From assembly GCF_030291075.1 (NCBI RefSeq), contig NZ_CP127407.1, forward strand, positions 3,966,001 through 4,030,000: a stretch of DNA of 64,000 nt, given 5' to 3'. This document shows positions 28,141 to 37,253 of the stretch, one piece after another. This DNA is from Stenotrophomonas sp. 57 (GTDB lineage: Bacteria; Pseudomonadota; Gammaproteobacteria; Xanthomonadales; Xanthomonadaceae). A model generated the notes under the pieces. The model was given only the letters and a program-made list of their open reading frames with translations, did not search any database and was not told where the DNA came from. The position numbers and the translations under genes are program-made. Position 1 is the stretch's first letter. Every line of letters starts with the position of its first letter.

Positions 28141-29088
28141 TCAGGTGTCGGTCGGGCGTGTCTGGCGCAGGAAGTGGCCGGTCACCAGCCACGCACCCAG
28201 CCAGCCCAGCAGCAGCGTGCCGAGCAGGACCAGGCCGCCATGCAGCAGGTCCAGGCCGTGCAGCACGAACGGGCTGCCATAGCTGCGCGAGAGTTCGGCC
28301 AGCGGCACGCGCAGCGCGGCACCGGCGGCGCCGATCAGGGCCAGCGCCACCGCACCGGCACCCAGGCCATACCACGCGCCCAGGTACAGGAACGGGCGGC
28401 GGATGAAGCCATCACTGGCGCCGAGCAGCTGCAGCACGCCGATCTCTTCGCGGCGGGCCTGGATGTCCAGGCGCACGGTGTTGCCGACCACCAGCGCGGC
28501 GCCGACGCCGAGCAGCACCGACAGCACCTGCACCAGCCGTGCACCGAATGCCAGCCAGGCATCCAGGCGCTGGCGCCACAGTGCATCGTGCTGCACCAGG
28601 TCGGCCTCGGGCAGGCTTTCCAGCGCGCGCGCGAGGCGTGCGTCGTCCTTGCCCTGGCCCGGGGTGATCACCAGCAGCGAGGGCAGCGGGTTGTCGTTGA
28701 GGGCGTCGATCGCCTCGCCGAGGCCGGCATCGCGCAGTTCCTGCAGGCCCTGCTCGGGCGTGCGCACGTTCACTTCGGCCACGTCATCGCGGTCGCGCAG
28801 CTGGCCGGCCAGACGCAGCGCGCCGGGGCCATCGACGTTGCCCTTCAGGAACACGTTGATGTCACGCGACTGCTGCACGCTGCCGGCGAACTGCTTGAGG
28901 TTGTCCAGCGCGATCGACAGGCCCAGCGGCAGGGCCAGCGCCAGCGCCATGACCATCACCGTCAGCAGGGTCGCCCACGGCTTGCGGAAGGCACGGCCGA
29001 GGCTGAACACCACGCTGTGCGCGTGGTGCTGGAACCAGACGCCCACGCGCGAGGGGGCGGCGGCTTCGCTGTTTTCGTTCTTCGCCAT
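28141..29088 (-). CDS. ftsX: Cell division protein FtsX
   Basis: A 315-residue membrane subunit of the FtsEX complex, which couples ATP hydrolysis to activation of periplasmic peptidoglycan amidases at the septum. It has a cytosolic start, a first helix (TLLTVMVMALALALPLGLSI), a periplasmic domain of about 100 residues with VFLKGNVDGPGALRLAGQL, and three further helices in the carboxy half. Length is as usual. It starts 3 bp after ftsE; the response regulator follows after 7 bp, so all are one operon. Confidence 0.96.
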   Translation of the reverse strand: MAKNENSEAAAPSRVGVWFQHHAHSVVFSLGRAFRKPWATLLTVMVMALALALPLGLSIALDNLKQFAGSVQQSRDINVFLKGNVDGPGALRLAGQLRDRDDVAEVNVRTPEQGLQELRDAGLGEAIDALNDNPLPSLLVITPGQGKDDARLARALESLPEADLVQHDALWRQRLDAWLAFGARLVQVLSVLLGVGAALVVGNTVRLDIQARREEIGVLQLLGASDGFIRRPFLYLGAWYGLGAGAVALALIGAAGAALRVPLAELSRSYGSPFVLHGLDLLHGGLVLLGTLLLGWLGAWLVTGHFLRQTRPTDT

Positions 29089-29091
29089 GTG

Positions 29092-29778
29092 TTACTCCGC
29101 CAGGTCCTGCGGCGAGATGTCATCCACCAGCCGGCCGTGGTCGAGGATCAGCACCCGCTTGCGCATGCGGCGCAGCAGCGGCAGGTCGTGGCTGACCACC
29201 AGCACGCTGGTGCCGCGCGAGGGCAGCTCGGCGAACAGGGCCATGATCTCCGCCGCCAGGGTCGGGTCGAGGTTGCCGGTGGGCTCGTCGGCCACCAGCA
29301 GCTTGGGTTCGCCGACGATGGCGCGGGCGATGCCGACGCGCTGCTGCTCGCCGGCTGACAGCTGCGAGGGCAGCGCCTTCTCGCGATGGCCCAGGCCCAT
29401 CCGCTCCAGCACCGAGCGCACGCGCTTGCCGATGTCGCCACGGCGGGTGCCGCGCAGGATCAGCGGCAGCGCCACGTTCTCGGCGATCGAGCGGTCCATC
29501 AGCAGGCGATGGTCCTGGTAGACCGCGCCGACCGCACGCCGATGGCGCGGAATGTCGCCGCCGCGCACCTTCAGCAGGTTGCGCTCATCGAACACCACCG
29601 CGCCGCGGCTGGGCCGCTCGTCGAGGTGGATCAACTTGAGCAGGGTGCTCTTGCCCGCACCGGAATGGCCGGTGACGAACAGCATCTCGCCCGGCGCAAC
29701 CTCGAAGCTGACATCGGTCAGCGCCTCGTGGCCACCGGCGTACTGTTTGCTGACATTGTCGAAGCGCAGGACACTCAT
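29092..29778 (-). CDS. ftsE: Cell division ATP-binding protein FtsE
   Basis: A 228-residue ABC ATPase. It has Walker A GHSGAGKST, signature LSAGEQQR, and Walker B LLVADEPTGNLD, and begins MSVLRFDNVSKQYAGGHEAL. The ATG at 29778 gives the standard family start; the open frame upstream is not protein-like. With FtsX it drives septal cell-wall hydrolysis. First gene of the ftsE-ftsX-regulator-ung run. Confidence 0.97.
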   Translation of the reverse strand: MSVLRFDNVSKQYAGGHEALTDVSFEVAPGEMLFVTGHSGAGKSTLLKLIHLDERPSRGAVVFDERNLLKVRGGDIPRHRRAVGAVYQDHRLLMDRSIAENVALPLILRGTRRGDIGKRVRSVLERMGLGHREKALPSQLSAGEQQRVGIARAIVGEPKLLVADEPTGNLDPTLAAEIMALFAELPSRGTSVLVVSHDLPLLRRMRKRVLILDHGRLVDDISPQDLAE

Positions 29779-29845
29779 GCCCCGATTATGCAGGAGCGGC
29801 GCGACGTCGTGGAGATGGTGGGGCGATTGGCGGTAGCCGCAGGAG

Positions 29846-29934
29846 CAGCCGAGCATAGGGCTCGGCTCTGCAGGGCGGCATGGGGGCTGTAGAGCCGAGC
29901 CCATGCTCGGCCCAGTGCGGACCAAGGTCCGCAC
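29846..29934. repeat. Three REP palindromes upstream of ftsE
   Basis: CAGCCGAGC/GCTCGGCTCTG at 29846-29870, GTAGAGCCGAGC-CCAT-GCTCGGC at 29889-29911, and GTGCGGACC-AA-GGTCCGCAC at 29915-29934. The last is a separate palindrome subtype also seen at 56023 and 59205. Confidence 0.7.
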
Positions 29935-29948
29935 CCACCCCCGGCGGC

Positions 29949-31664
29949 TTAGCTGCCCGACAGCATCCGGCGGATCTTGCGGCCGATGCGGGTCAGGAAC
30001 GAATCGCCGGTATCAGCGGCCGTGCGCACCGGCTTGGCCACCACCTGCACCGGGGTGACCGGGCTGGCGCCGTTGCCGGTATTGGCCTGCACGCCCTCGG
30101 CACCCTCGACCGGACGGCCGTGGCGACGACGACGGCGCTTGCGCGGCTTGTGCGCGCCGTCCACTGCACCTTCCGGTGCGCCTTCGGCACGCGGCGGGCG
30201 CGGCGGACGCGGGGCCTGGGCAGCGGCGCCTTCGGCACCGGCGACCGGCGCGGCTGCACCCTGTTCGCCTTCCACGCGCGGCTTGCGCGGGCCACGCGGA
30301 CGGCGCTCGCCGCTGCGCTCGCCGTCGCGACCACCGCGGCCACCGGAACGGCCGCCACTGCGGCCACCGCCTCGACGCTCTTCCTCGGCGGCGCGGGCTT
30401 CGCGCGCCTCGCGGAAGATCTGGCCGACGCTTTCGTTGTCCTCGCCTTCCTCGCCTGCCGCCGGGGCCGGGCGTTCCGGACGCGGCAACGGCGTCAGCAG
30501 TTCCTTGGTGACCGGCTCGGACGGAATCTTCTGCTCGATGTAGGCCTCGATGTCCGGCAGGCCCATGGCGTAGCGTTCGCAGGCGAAGCTGATCGCGTCG
30601 CCCTCTTCACCCAGGCGCGCGGTGCGGCCGATGCGGTGCACGTAGTCTTCGGCATCGAACGGCAGGTCGTAGTTGTAGACGTACTTGATGCCGTCGATGT
30701 GCAGGCCGCGCGCGGCCACGTCGGTGGCCACCAGGATTTCCAGCTGGCCCTTCTGGAAGCGGTTGAGCAGGCTCTCGCGCTTCTTCTGCGGCACGTCGCC
30801 GGACAGCACGCCGACACGGTAGCCGGCCTTTTCCAGCGCGCGGGCGACGCGCTCGACGAATACCTTGGTGTTGACGAAGACCATGGTGCGCGCGCCTTCG
30901 CTGCGCGACAGCAGGCCCAGCAGCAGCGGGATCTTCTCGTCGTCGGCCGGGAAGTAGATGCGCTGGCGCACGCGGGCAGCGGTGATGGTCTCGGCTTCGA
31001 CCACCAGCTTCTGCGGCTCGTTCATGTGCTCATAGGCCAGCTCCAGCACGCGATGGCTGAGGGTGGCACTGAACAGCAGCGTCTGGCGGGTGGTCCGCTC
31101 CGGCATGCGACGCAGCAGGAAGCGGATGTCCTTGATGAAGCCGAGGTCGAACATGCGGTCGGCTTCGTCCAGCACGCAGATCTCGCAGGCATGCAGCGAG
31201 ACCACCTTGTGCTGCTTGACGTAGTCGATCAGGCGGCCCGGGGTGGCGATGATCACGTCCACGCCCTGCTGCAGCAGTTCGCGCTGCTTGTCGTAATCCA
31301 CGCCGCCGTAGACCAGGGCGAAACGCAGGCCCAGGTCGGAACCGAACTTCACCGCATCCTTGTGGATCTGGATGGCCAGCTCGCGGGTGGGGGCGAGGAT
31401 CAGGGCGCGCGGATCTTCCGGCTTGCGGTCGGCCAGCGCCGGACGCGTCAGCAGGCGGTTCACGACAGCGACCAGGAAGGCCAGGGTCTTGCCGGTGCCG
31501 GTCTGGGCCTGGCCGGCAACATCACCGCCGGGCAGCGCGACCGGCAGGGTCAGCGCCTGGATCGGGGTGCAGCGGGTGAATCCGGCTCCTTCAAGGCCGG
31601 CCTGCAGGGCCGGATGCAGCTCGAAGGAGGAGAAGGTCAAATCGGTCAGCGGTTTGTCGCTCAT
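29949..31664 (-). CDS. rhlB: ATP-dependent RNA helicase RhlB
   Basis: A 571-residue DEAD-box helicase. It shows the Q motif ([13 protein letters not shown]), [25 protein letters not shown], and [10 protein letters not shown]. After about residue 390 comes a long low-complexity tail rich in Glu/Arg/Gly and Pro with [20 protein letters not shown] and a basic [12 protein letters not shown] stretch, fit for RNA or degradosome binding. In E. coli, RhlB works with RNase E. It is divergent from trxA, and rho follows trxA, the same order as E. coli rhlB-trxA-rho. Confidence 0.93.
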   Translation of the reverse strand: MSDKPLTDLTFSSFELHPALQAGLEGAGFTRCTPIQALTLPVALPGGDVAGQAQTGTGKTLAFLVAVVNRLLTRPALADRKPEDPRALILAPTRELAIQIHKDAVKFGSDLGLRFALVYGGVDYDKQRELLQQGVDVIIATPGRLIDYVKQHKVVSLHACEICVLDEADRMFDLGFIKDIRFLLRRMPERTTRQTLLFSATLSHRVLELAYEHMNEPQKLVVEAETITAARVRQRIYFPADDEKIPLLLGLLSRSEGARTMVFVNTKVFVERVARALEKAGYRVGVLSGDVPQKKRESLLNRFQKGQLEILVATDVAARGLHIDGIKYVYNYDLPFDAEDYVHRIGRTARLGEEGDAISFACERYAMGLPDIEAYIEQKIPSEPVTKELLTPLPRPERPAPAAGEEGEDNESVGQIFREAREARAAEEERRGGGRSGGRSGGRGGRDGERSGERRPRGPRKPRVEGEQGAAAPVAGAEGAAAQAPRPPRPPRAEGAPEGAVDGAHKPRKRRRRRHGRPVEGAEGVQANTGNGASPVTPVQVVAKPVRTAADTGDSFLTRIGRKIRRMLSGS

Positions 31665-32175
31665 GAGTCCGTCTTGGTATGGCCGCCGGCCCGTGGGGCG
31701 GCTGGCACTTCATCGTCTAGGGGCACCGTCGCAAACTGCGGCCCCTGCGGCGGGTTGGCAGGCTGGGACCACCCGGTCCGCACGCCGCACAATGGCCCAG
31801 TTTAACGCACTCGGGCCGGCAAACCGGAATGGCGCGTCTCAGCAGGCCAGGAGACGCCTAGCCTTCACCCAGCCACACCGGACTTGAACGGTCTGGCCAG
31901 GCCTACTGGTGTCGCCCGCTGCCACCCCCATCTTCGGGAAGACAGTGAAATCCGACACATACCGAGCTTCGAAGCGATCACGATACGCTGGGTTCCAGCC
32001 GGCGCCTGTCCCCGCCCTGCGATAGGGGTACACTGCCGGCCGTGAGCGTCCAGGCATCACGCCGAACGCACCGCGGCAGTGTGCCGCGAGGCAACGACGA
32101 GGGTCGCGCCACCGGGCATGGCCCAGTTCACCCACCTCCGGCATGGCCGGGTGCAATCCAAGACGAGAAACCAAG
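31665..32175. other. 511-bp divergent region between rhlB and trxA
   Basis: No convincing gene is seen. A hairpin GCCACACCG / CGGTCTGGC with one mismatch and an 8-base loop lies at 31872-31897. A -10-like TACACT (32029-32034) without a clear -35 is the best candidate for trxA transcription, which would leave a leader of about 140 bases. The length is generous for two promoters alone. Confidence 0.4.
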
Positions 32176-32505
32176 ATGAGCGACAAGGTTGTACATGTCG
32201 GCGACGCCGACTTTGATAGCGCAGTGCTGAATTCCAAGGAACCGGTGCTGGTCGATTTCTGGGCCGAGTGGTGTGGCCCGTGCAAGATGATCGCCCCGGC
32301 GCTGGACGAACTGGCCGACGCCTACCAGGGCCGCGCCAAGATCGCCAAGGTCAACGTCGATCACAACCGTGCGCTGGCCGCCAAGTACCACGTGCGTTCG
32401 ATCCCCTACCTGGTCGTGTTCAAGGACGGCGAGAAGGTCGGCGAGCAGATCGGTGCGGTGGGCAAGGCCCAGCTGGCCGGCCTGCTGGACAAGGCCCTGG
32501 CCTGA
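32176..32505 (+). CDS. trxA: Thioredoxin 1
   Basis: A 109-residue thioredoxin with the redox site WAEWCGPCK (Cys about residues 34 and 37), the cis-Pro segment [10 protein letters not shown] and the closing helix [13 protein letters not shown]. It reduces disulfides in the cytosol using electrons from thioredoxin reductase. ATG at 32176 gives the standard start; an in-frame start 11 codons upstream is unsupported. rho follows on the same strand after a 228-bp leader. Confidence 0.98.
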   Translation: MSDKVVHVGDADFDSAVLNSKEPVLVDFWAEWCGPCKMIAPALDELADAYQGRAKIAKVNVDHNRALAAKYHVRSIPYLVVFKDGEKVGEQIGAVGKAQLAGLLDKALA

Positions 32506-32517
32506 TCCTGCCGTTTT

Positions 32518-32544
32518 CCGGCAGCCGCGGCCCGCGGCTGCCGG
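32518..32544 (+). terminator. Hairpin after trxA without T-run
   Basis: Perfect 11-bp arms CCGGCAGCCGC and GCGGCTGCCGG with a 5-base loop, 13 bp after the trxA stop. With no U-tract it is not a clean intrinsic terminator; it may be a pause or 3' end stabiliser between trxA and rho. Confidence 0.45.
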
Positions 32545-32586
32545 CGGACGCCCCGCGTCCATGATGAATGTTGTTCCCGGCAGCCC

Positions 32587-32614
32587 TTGCACGGCGCCGC
32601 AGGCCGATGATAGT
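32587..32614 (+). promoter_or_regulatory. Probable sigma-70-type promoter of rho
   Basis: TTGCAC at 32587-32592, a 16-base spacer, then GATAGT at 32609-32614. A C-rich, G-poor leader of about 110 bases follows (around 32655-32720), which would suit Rho binding and the known autoregulation of rho by its own early termination. Confidence 0.45.
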
Positions 32615-32733
32615 GTCGGCACATCCGGCCGCGTTCGCGTGCCGCACCCTCTGGACGCAGTTTCTTCCAGACCCATTCCCAACGTTCGCCGCCCCAGCCG
32701 GGCGCTCGCACCTTCAAGCGAGGAATAACGCTC

Positions 32734-34479
32734 TTGTCCGATAACACTTCCGAAACCGGCAGCGCCGATGCGCCCGCCGAAAAGCGCGTGCGCAAGCCCC
32801 GCGTGAGCAAGGCCGCCGCCCCGGCAGCCGCCGAAACCAGCGCCGCTCCGGCGCAGCCGACCCTGCCGCTGGCCGCCGCGCCCGAGGCACCAGCCCCCGC
32901 CCCCGCACCGAGCGCGCCCGCCGCCGAGGCCCCTGCCAGCAGTGGCGGCGGCGAAGGTGGTGAAGGTCGCGAATCCGGCCAGCCGCGGCAGCAGAACCAC
33001 CAGGGCGGTGGCCAGAACCAGGGTCAGAACCCGTACAACCAGAACGGCCAGCAGGGCCAGGGGCAAGGCCAGGGCAACCGCCGTGACCGCTTCCGCAACC
33101 GTCGCGACCGTGACCGCAACAACAACCGCTTCCGCGACGACGGCATGCCCAACGACGGCGGCGAGCAGCAGCCCTTCGTGCCGCGCCCGCACGCCAACGT
33201 GCCGGAAGGCTTCCCGGTCTATTCGCTGAGCGACCTCAAGCGCATGCCGGCACAGAAGCTGCTGGAAATCGCCGAGCAGCTGCAGATCTCCGAAGGCGTG
33301 GCCCGCGCCCGCAAGCAGGATGTGATCTTCGCCCTGCTGAAGGTGCTGACCCGCCATGGTGACGGCGTTGCCGCCGACGGCGTGCTGGAAATCCTGCCGG
33401 ACGGCTTCGGCTTCCTGCGCGCGGCCGAAGCCAGCTACCTGGCCGGCCCGGACGACACCTACATCTCGCCCAGCCAGATCCGCCGCTTCAACCTGCGCAC
33501 CGGCGACCACATCTCCGGCCGCATCCGCTTCCCGAAGGACGGCGAGCGCTACTTCGCGCTGAACATCGTCGACACCATCAACGGTGAGCCGATCGAAGCG
33601 TCGAAGAACAAGGTTCTGTTCGAGAACCTGACGGCGCTGTTCCCGCGCCGCCGCTTCACCCTGGAGCGCGGCAACGGTTCGTCGGAAGACATCACCGGCC
33701 GTATCCTCGACCTGATGGCACCGCAGGGCAAGGGCCAGCGCTCGCTCATCGTGTCCCAGCCGAAGGCCGGCAAGACCATGATGATGCAGCAGGTCGCCAC
33801 GGCCATCACCACCAACCACCCGGACGTGCACCTGATCGTGCTGCTGATCGACGAACGCCCGGAAGAAGTGACCGAAATGCAGCGCACCGTGCGCGGCGAG
33901 GTCATCAGCTCGACCTTCGATGAGCCGGCCGCGCGCCACGTGCAGGTGGCCGAAATGGTCATCGAACGCGCCAAGCGCCTGGTCGAGCACAAGAAGGACG
34001 TGGTGATCCTGCTCGACTCGATCACCCGCCTGGCCCGCGCCTACAACAACGTGGTGCCGAGCTCGGGCAAGGTGCTGACCGGTGGCGTGGACGCCAACGC
34101 CCTGCACCGCCCGAAGCGCTTCTTCGGCGCCGCGCGCAACGTGGAAGAAGGCGGCAGCCTGACCATCATCGCCACCGCGCTGGTCGACACCGGCTCGAAG
34201 ATGGACGAGGTGATCTACGAAGAGTTCAAGGGCACCGGCAACAGCGAAGTGCACCTGAGCCGTCGCATCGCTGAAAAGCGTGTGTTCCCGGCCATCGACA
34301 TCAACCGTTCCGGCACCCGCCGCGAAGACCTGCTGATCGAACCGGAGCTGCTGCAGAAGATCTGGATCCTGCGCAAGCTGCTGCATCCGATGGATGAAAT
34401 GGCCGCGATGGAATTCCTGCTGGACAAGATGAAGAACACCAAGTCCAACGACGAGTTCTTCGGTTCGATGAAGCGCTGA
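32734..34479 (+). CDS. rho: Transcription termination factor Rho with long disordered insert
   Basis: A 581-residue Rho, about 160 residues longer than E. coli Rho. The extra part is at the amino end: an Ala/Pro-rich stretch (about residues 20-70), then Gly/Gln/Asn- and Arg-rich sequence (about 70-145) that looks disordered and RNA-binding. After it comes the normal protein: [20 protein letters not shown], the RNA-binding domain, Walker [23 protein letters not shown], and the Q/R-loop region [20 protein letters not shown]. Start is TTG at 32734 with GAGGAA ahead. Long inserts in this region are known in other high-GC bacteria. Confidence 0.96.
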   Translation: MSDNTSETGSADAPAEKRVRKPRVSKAAAPAAAETSAAPAQPTLPLAAAPEAPAPAPAPSAPAAEAPASSGGGEGGEGRESGQPRQQNHQGGGQNQGQNPYNQNGQQGQGQGQGNRRDRFRNRRDRDRNNNRFRDDGMPNDGGEQQPFVPRPHANVPEGFPVYSLSDLKRMPAQKLLEIAEQLQISEGVARARKQDVIFALLKVLTRHGDGVAADGVLEILPDGFGFLRAAEASYLAGPDDTYISPSQIRRFNLRTGDHISGRIRFPKDGERYFALNIVDTINGEPIEASKNKVLFENLTALFPRRRFTLERGNGSSEDITGRILDLMAPQGKGQRSLIVSQPKAGKTMMMQQVATAITTNHPDVHLIVLLIDERPEEVTEMQRTVRGEVISSTFDEPAARHVQVAEMVIERAKRLVEHKKDVVILLDSITRLARAYNNVVPSSGKVLTGGVDANALHRPKRFFGAARNVEEGGSLTIIATALVDTGSKMDEVIYEEFKGTGNSEVHLSRRIAEKRVFPAIDINRSGTRREDLLIEPELLQKIWILRKLLHPMDEMAAMEFLLDKMKNTKSNDEFFGSMKR

Positions 34480-34502
34480 ACCCAACGCTGCGCTTGAAGA
34501 AG

Positions 34503-34532
34503 CCTGCCGCCGCGTGCGGCAGGTTTTTTTTT
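34503..34532 (+). terminator. Intrinsic terminator after rho
   Basis: Arms CCTGCCGC and GCGGCAGG around a 5-base loop, followed by nine T, 23 bp after the rho stop. Confidence 0.93.
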
Positions 34533-34687
34533 GCCTGCAGGGTGACCCACTTCATTTCACCGCCGCCCGGTTTTGGCGATAATCCGCCCGATGCCCTGTT
34601 CGGCCCCGAGGGCCTGGCCACCGATTCCCGCTGTCGCCCCTTCCGGAGTACCGGTCGGGTCCAGCCTCCTGCCGGATCCGTCGACGC

Positions 34688-36262
34688 ATGCGAACGCTGT
34701 CTCCCCGCCTCAACCTGGGCAAGCTGATCCTCGCCCTGGCCCTGCTCAGTGCCATCATCGCGCTGGCCAACACCCTGCTGGCCAGCTACCGGGTACAGCG
34801 CGACCAGCTGGTTGGAAACACCCTTGAAGCGAACCGCGTCTATGCCACCAAGCTGGCCGAGACCACCCAGAACTTCCTGCTGGCCGCCCAGCAGGAACTG
34901 GCCTACGCCGCCACCCGGCTCGGCCAGGGCAACCTCGATCCGGCGCAGGCACAGGACGAGGCCAGCCGCCTGCAGCTGCAGACCAACAGCTTCAATTCCT
35001 CGCTGGTGGTGGATGCCGATGGCCTGGTCATCGCCACCTCGCCGCAGACCCTGCAGCTGCAGGGCGAGGTGCTGCACAGCGTGGGCAACAACGCCGCGCT
35101 CGCCGCGCGCCAGCCGATGATCAGCGACCCGTACCAGTCGGCCACCGGCAAGCTGCTGGTGTCGCTGTCGCACCCGATCTTCGACCGCCAGGGTCGCTAT
35201 CGCGGCTATGTAAGCGGCACCCTGTACCTGCGCCAGCGCAGCGCGCTGCACACGCTGCTGGGCAAGCACTATTACCGCGACGGCTCTTACCTGTACGTGG
35301 TCGACCGTCATGGCCGGCTGCTGTACCACGCCGATGGCAAGCGGGTGGGCGACTACGTGGTCGGCAATCCTGCAGTGAAGGCCGTGGTGCGTGGTGAGCG
35401 CGGCGCGCAGCAGGTGCGCAACAACCTGGGCGTATCGATGCTGGCCGGCTATGCACCGGTGGCGGCCACCGGCTGGGGCATCATCGCCCAGCGGCCGACC
35501 GAGGCCACGCTGCAGCCGCTTTCGAGGCTGATGACCGCCGTGATCTGGAACGCGATCCCGCTGGGCCTGCTGTCGCTGCTGATCACCTGGTGGTTCGCCC
35601 GTCGCATCTCGATGCCGCTGTGGCAGCTCGCACGCAACGTGCAGGGCGGCGAGGATACCGGCAACGCGATCAGCCACGTCAGCGGCATCCGCGCGTGGTA
35701 TTTCGAGGTGGCCCAGCTCAAGCAGGCGGTGCTGCACAGCTTCAATGCGCTGCAGGACCGCATCGGCACGCTCAACCGCGCCAGCCGCACCGACCCGCTG
35801 ACCGGCCTGCTCAACCGCCGCGGCCTGCAGCAGGCGCTGGACGCCCTGCAGGTGCAGGGCATCCCGTTCGCGATCCTGGCGCTGGACATCGACCGCTTCA
35901 AGTCGATCAACGACAACCACGGCCATGATGTCGGCGACACCGCCATCGTCCATATCGCCGACCAGATGCGCCGCTACTCCCGCGACAGCGACATCCTCTG
36001 CCGCGCCGGTGGCGAGGAATTCCTGCTGCTGTTGCCGGGCATCAGCGCCGAGTCGGCGCGACAGGCCGGTGAGCGCCTGCGCCAGCGCATTGCCGACCAT
36101 CCGTTTGAACCGGTCGGCACCATCACCGTCTCGCTGGGCGTGGCCCATTTCCCAAGCTTCCACACCGACGCCGAGCAGGCGCTGCGGCTGGCCGACAAGG
36201 CGCTGTACATGGCCAAGGAGCAGGGCCGCAACCGGGTGGTGGTCTACCCCTACGCCGATTGA
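34688..36262 (+). CDS. Membrane diguanylate cyclase with periplasmic Cache-type sensor
   Basis: A 524-residue protein: membrane helix 1 (about residues 11-32), a periplasmic sensor domain of the Cache type (about 35-280, with NSSLVVDADGLVIATSP and YLYVVDRHGRLLYH as the two PAS-like strands), helix 2 (about 282-303), a linker, and a GGDEF domain. The catalytic site is RAGGEEF (about 439-444), so it should be active in making c-di-GMP. RDSD five residues before it is a complete inhibitory I-site. Single gene after the rho terminator. The signal is unknown. Confidence 0.94.
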   Translation: MRTLSPRLNLGKLILALALLSAIIALANTLLASYRVQRDQLVGNTLEANRVYATKLAETTQNFLLAAQQELAYAATRLGQGNLDPAQAQDEASRLQLQTNSFNSSLVVDADGLVIATSPQTLQLQGEVLHSVGNNAALAARQPMISDPYQSATGKLLVSLSHPIFDRQGRYRGYVSGTLYLRQRSALHTLLGKHYYRDGSYLYVVDRHGRLLYHADGKRVGDYVVGNPAVKAVVRGERGAQQVRNNLGVSMLAGYAPVAATGWGIIAQRPTEATLQPLSRLMTAVIWNAIPLGLLSLLITWWFARRISMPLWQLARNVQGGEDTGNAISHVSGIRAWYFEVAQLKQAVLHSFNALQDRIGTLNRASRTDPLTGLLNRRGLQQALDALQVQGIPFAILALDIDRFKSINDNHGHDVGDTAIVHIADQMRRYSRDSDILCRAGGEEFLLLLPGISAESARQAGERLRQRIADHPFEPVGTITVSLGVAHFPSFHTDAEQALRLADKALYMAKEQGRNRVVVYPYAD

Positions 36263-36296
36263 CGCAGAGCCGGGCTGCCCGGCCCTGCAATGATCG

Positions 36297-37187
36297 TCAA
36301 CCCTGCTCCAGCGGCGTCAGCAGGCGCAGCCCGCGCTTGGCACCGTCCACCATGTAGACGCCGCCCTCGGGCAGCAGATCGCTGCCGGCCTGTTCGATCG
36401 CGTCCGCCTTGCGCCACGGTACGGTCTGTCGCGGGCCCGGAATGAAGGCACGCCAGCGGCCATAGCGCTCCAGCCCTGCGTTGCGGTCGTCGCCCAGGGC
36501 GAAATTCACGGGAACGCGCACCGTCCAGCTGTCGCGGGTGCTGTCCTCGCCGGTGGTCGGCGGATTGAAGGTCCAGCCGCGGGCGCTGCTGATACTGGCC
36601 TTGGCCAGGATGTCGCGCATCTTGGCCATGGTCCGTTCCGGGCCGACCACGGTCATGTTCACCTGCTCGGCGATCACATCGGCCACCGTACCGTCACGCG
36701 CCACCTTGAGCGCCAGCAGCACCTCGCCCTGCCCGCCGTTGCGATACGCGTCTTCGGGATAGCGCGGCGGGGTCATGCGCTTGCGGGTCACCGAGTCGGT
36801 GGCCTTCGGATCATATTCACTGAAATCGACACTGGTCATGCTGACTTCGTAGCCGCCGTCGGCCATCGACTTCCCTCGCAGGCGCACCCGCATCGGCGAA
36901 CGGGTCGCGACCGCTTTGCCATCGCGCAGCGTGGGCTCGAAGCGCCAGCCACCGATGGTGCCTTCGACGAAGGAGGCGATGCTCGGCGTGAGTGTCGATT
37001 TCTGGTCCAGCACGAGCGCGCTGACCACGCCCTCCGGAGTGACATCGATACTGCCGGAAAGCACCATGCTCATCTCTGCGGTGGCACGCACGGCACGCGT
37101 GGTCTGCGCACTGGCATCGCCGGCAAGCAGCGGAGCGCCGGCACCAACGGCCAACGCGAGAGCGAGGAACAGGGGGGAACGCATCAT
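36297..37187 (-). CDS. Exported TonB carboxy-terminal-like domain protein
   Basis: A 296-residue protein with a signal peptide (LFLALALAVGAGAPLLAG, cleavage near ASA-QTT). MTPPRYPEDAYRNGGQGEVL followed by LALKVARDGTVADV is the typical start of a TonB carboxy-terminal domain. There is no membrane anchor or Pro-rich spacer, so it cannot be a standard energy-transducing TonB; similar exported proteins are common in Xanthomonads. Start at 37187 (second ATG one codon later) puts the signal peptide at the amino end. Convergent with the diguanylate cyclase. Role unknown. Confidence 0.78.
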   Translation of the reverse strand: MMRSPLFLALALAVGAGAPLLAGDASAQTTRAVRATAEMSMVLSGSIDVTPEGVVSALVLDQKSTLTPSIASFVEGTIGGWRFEPTLRDGKAVATRSPMRVRLRGKSMADGGYEVSMTSVDFSEYDPKATDSVTRKRMTPPRYPEDAYRNGGQGEVLLALKVARDGTVADVIAEQVNMTVVGPERTMAKMRDILAKASISSARGWTFNPPTTGEDSTRDSWTVRVPVNFALGDDRNAGLERYGRWRAFIPGPRQTVPWRKADAIEQAGSDLLPEGGVYMVDGAKRGLRLLTPLEQG

Positions 37188-37253
37188 TGCCGGATCCTTG
37201 GTGATGAGTGCTGAGCGTAGCGCAGTCTTCACATCCGGGACAGTTCGGCGTGG

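Noticed and set aside
29880..31805. Open frame of 641 codons on the plus strand
   Set aside because: It is antisense to rhlB, whose helicase motifs are all present.
31872..31900. T-arm-like TTCAAGTC hairpin suggesting a tRNA
   Set aside because: The stem is 9 bp with an 8-base loop and no acceptor, D or anticodon arms can be drawn around it.
32128..34485. Open frame of 785 codons on the minus strand
   Set aside because: It is a shadow of rho and trxA with the same reverse-frame composition.
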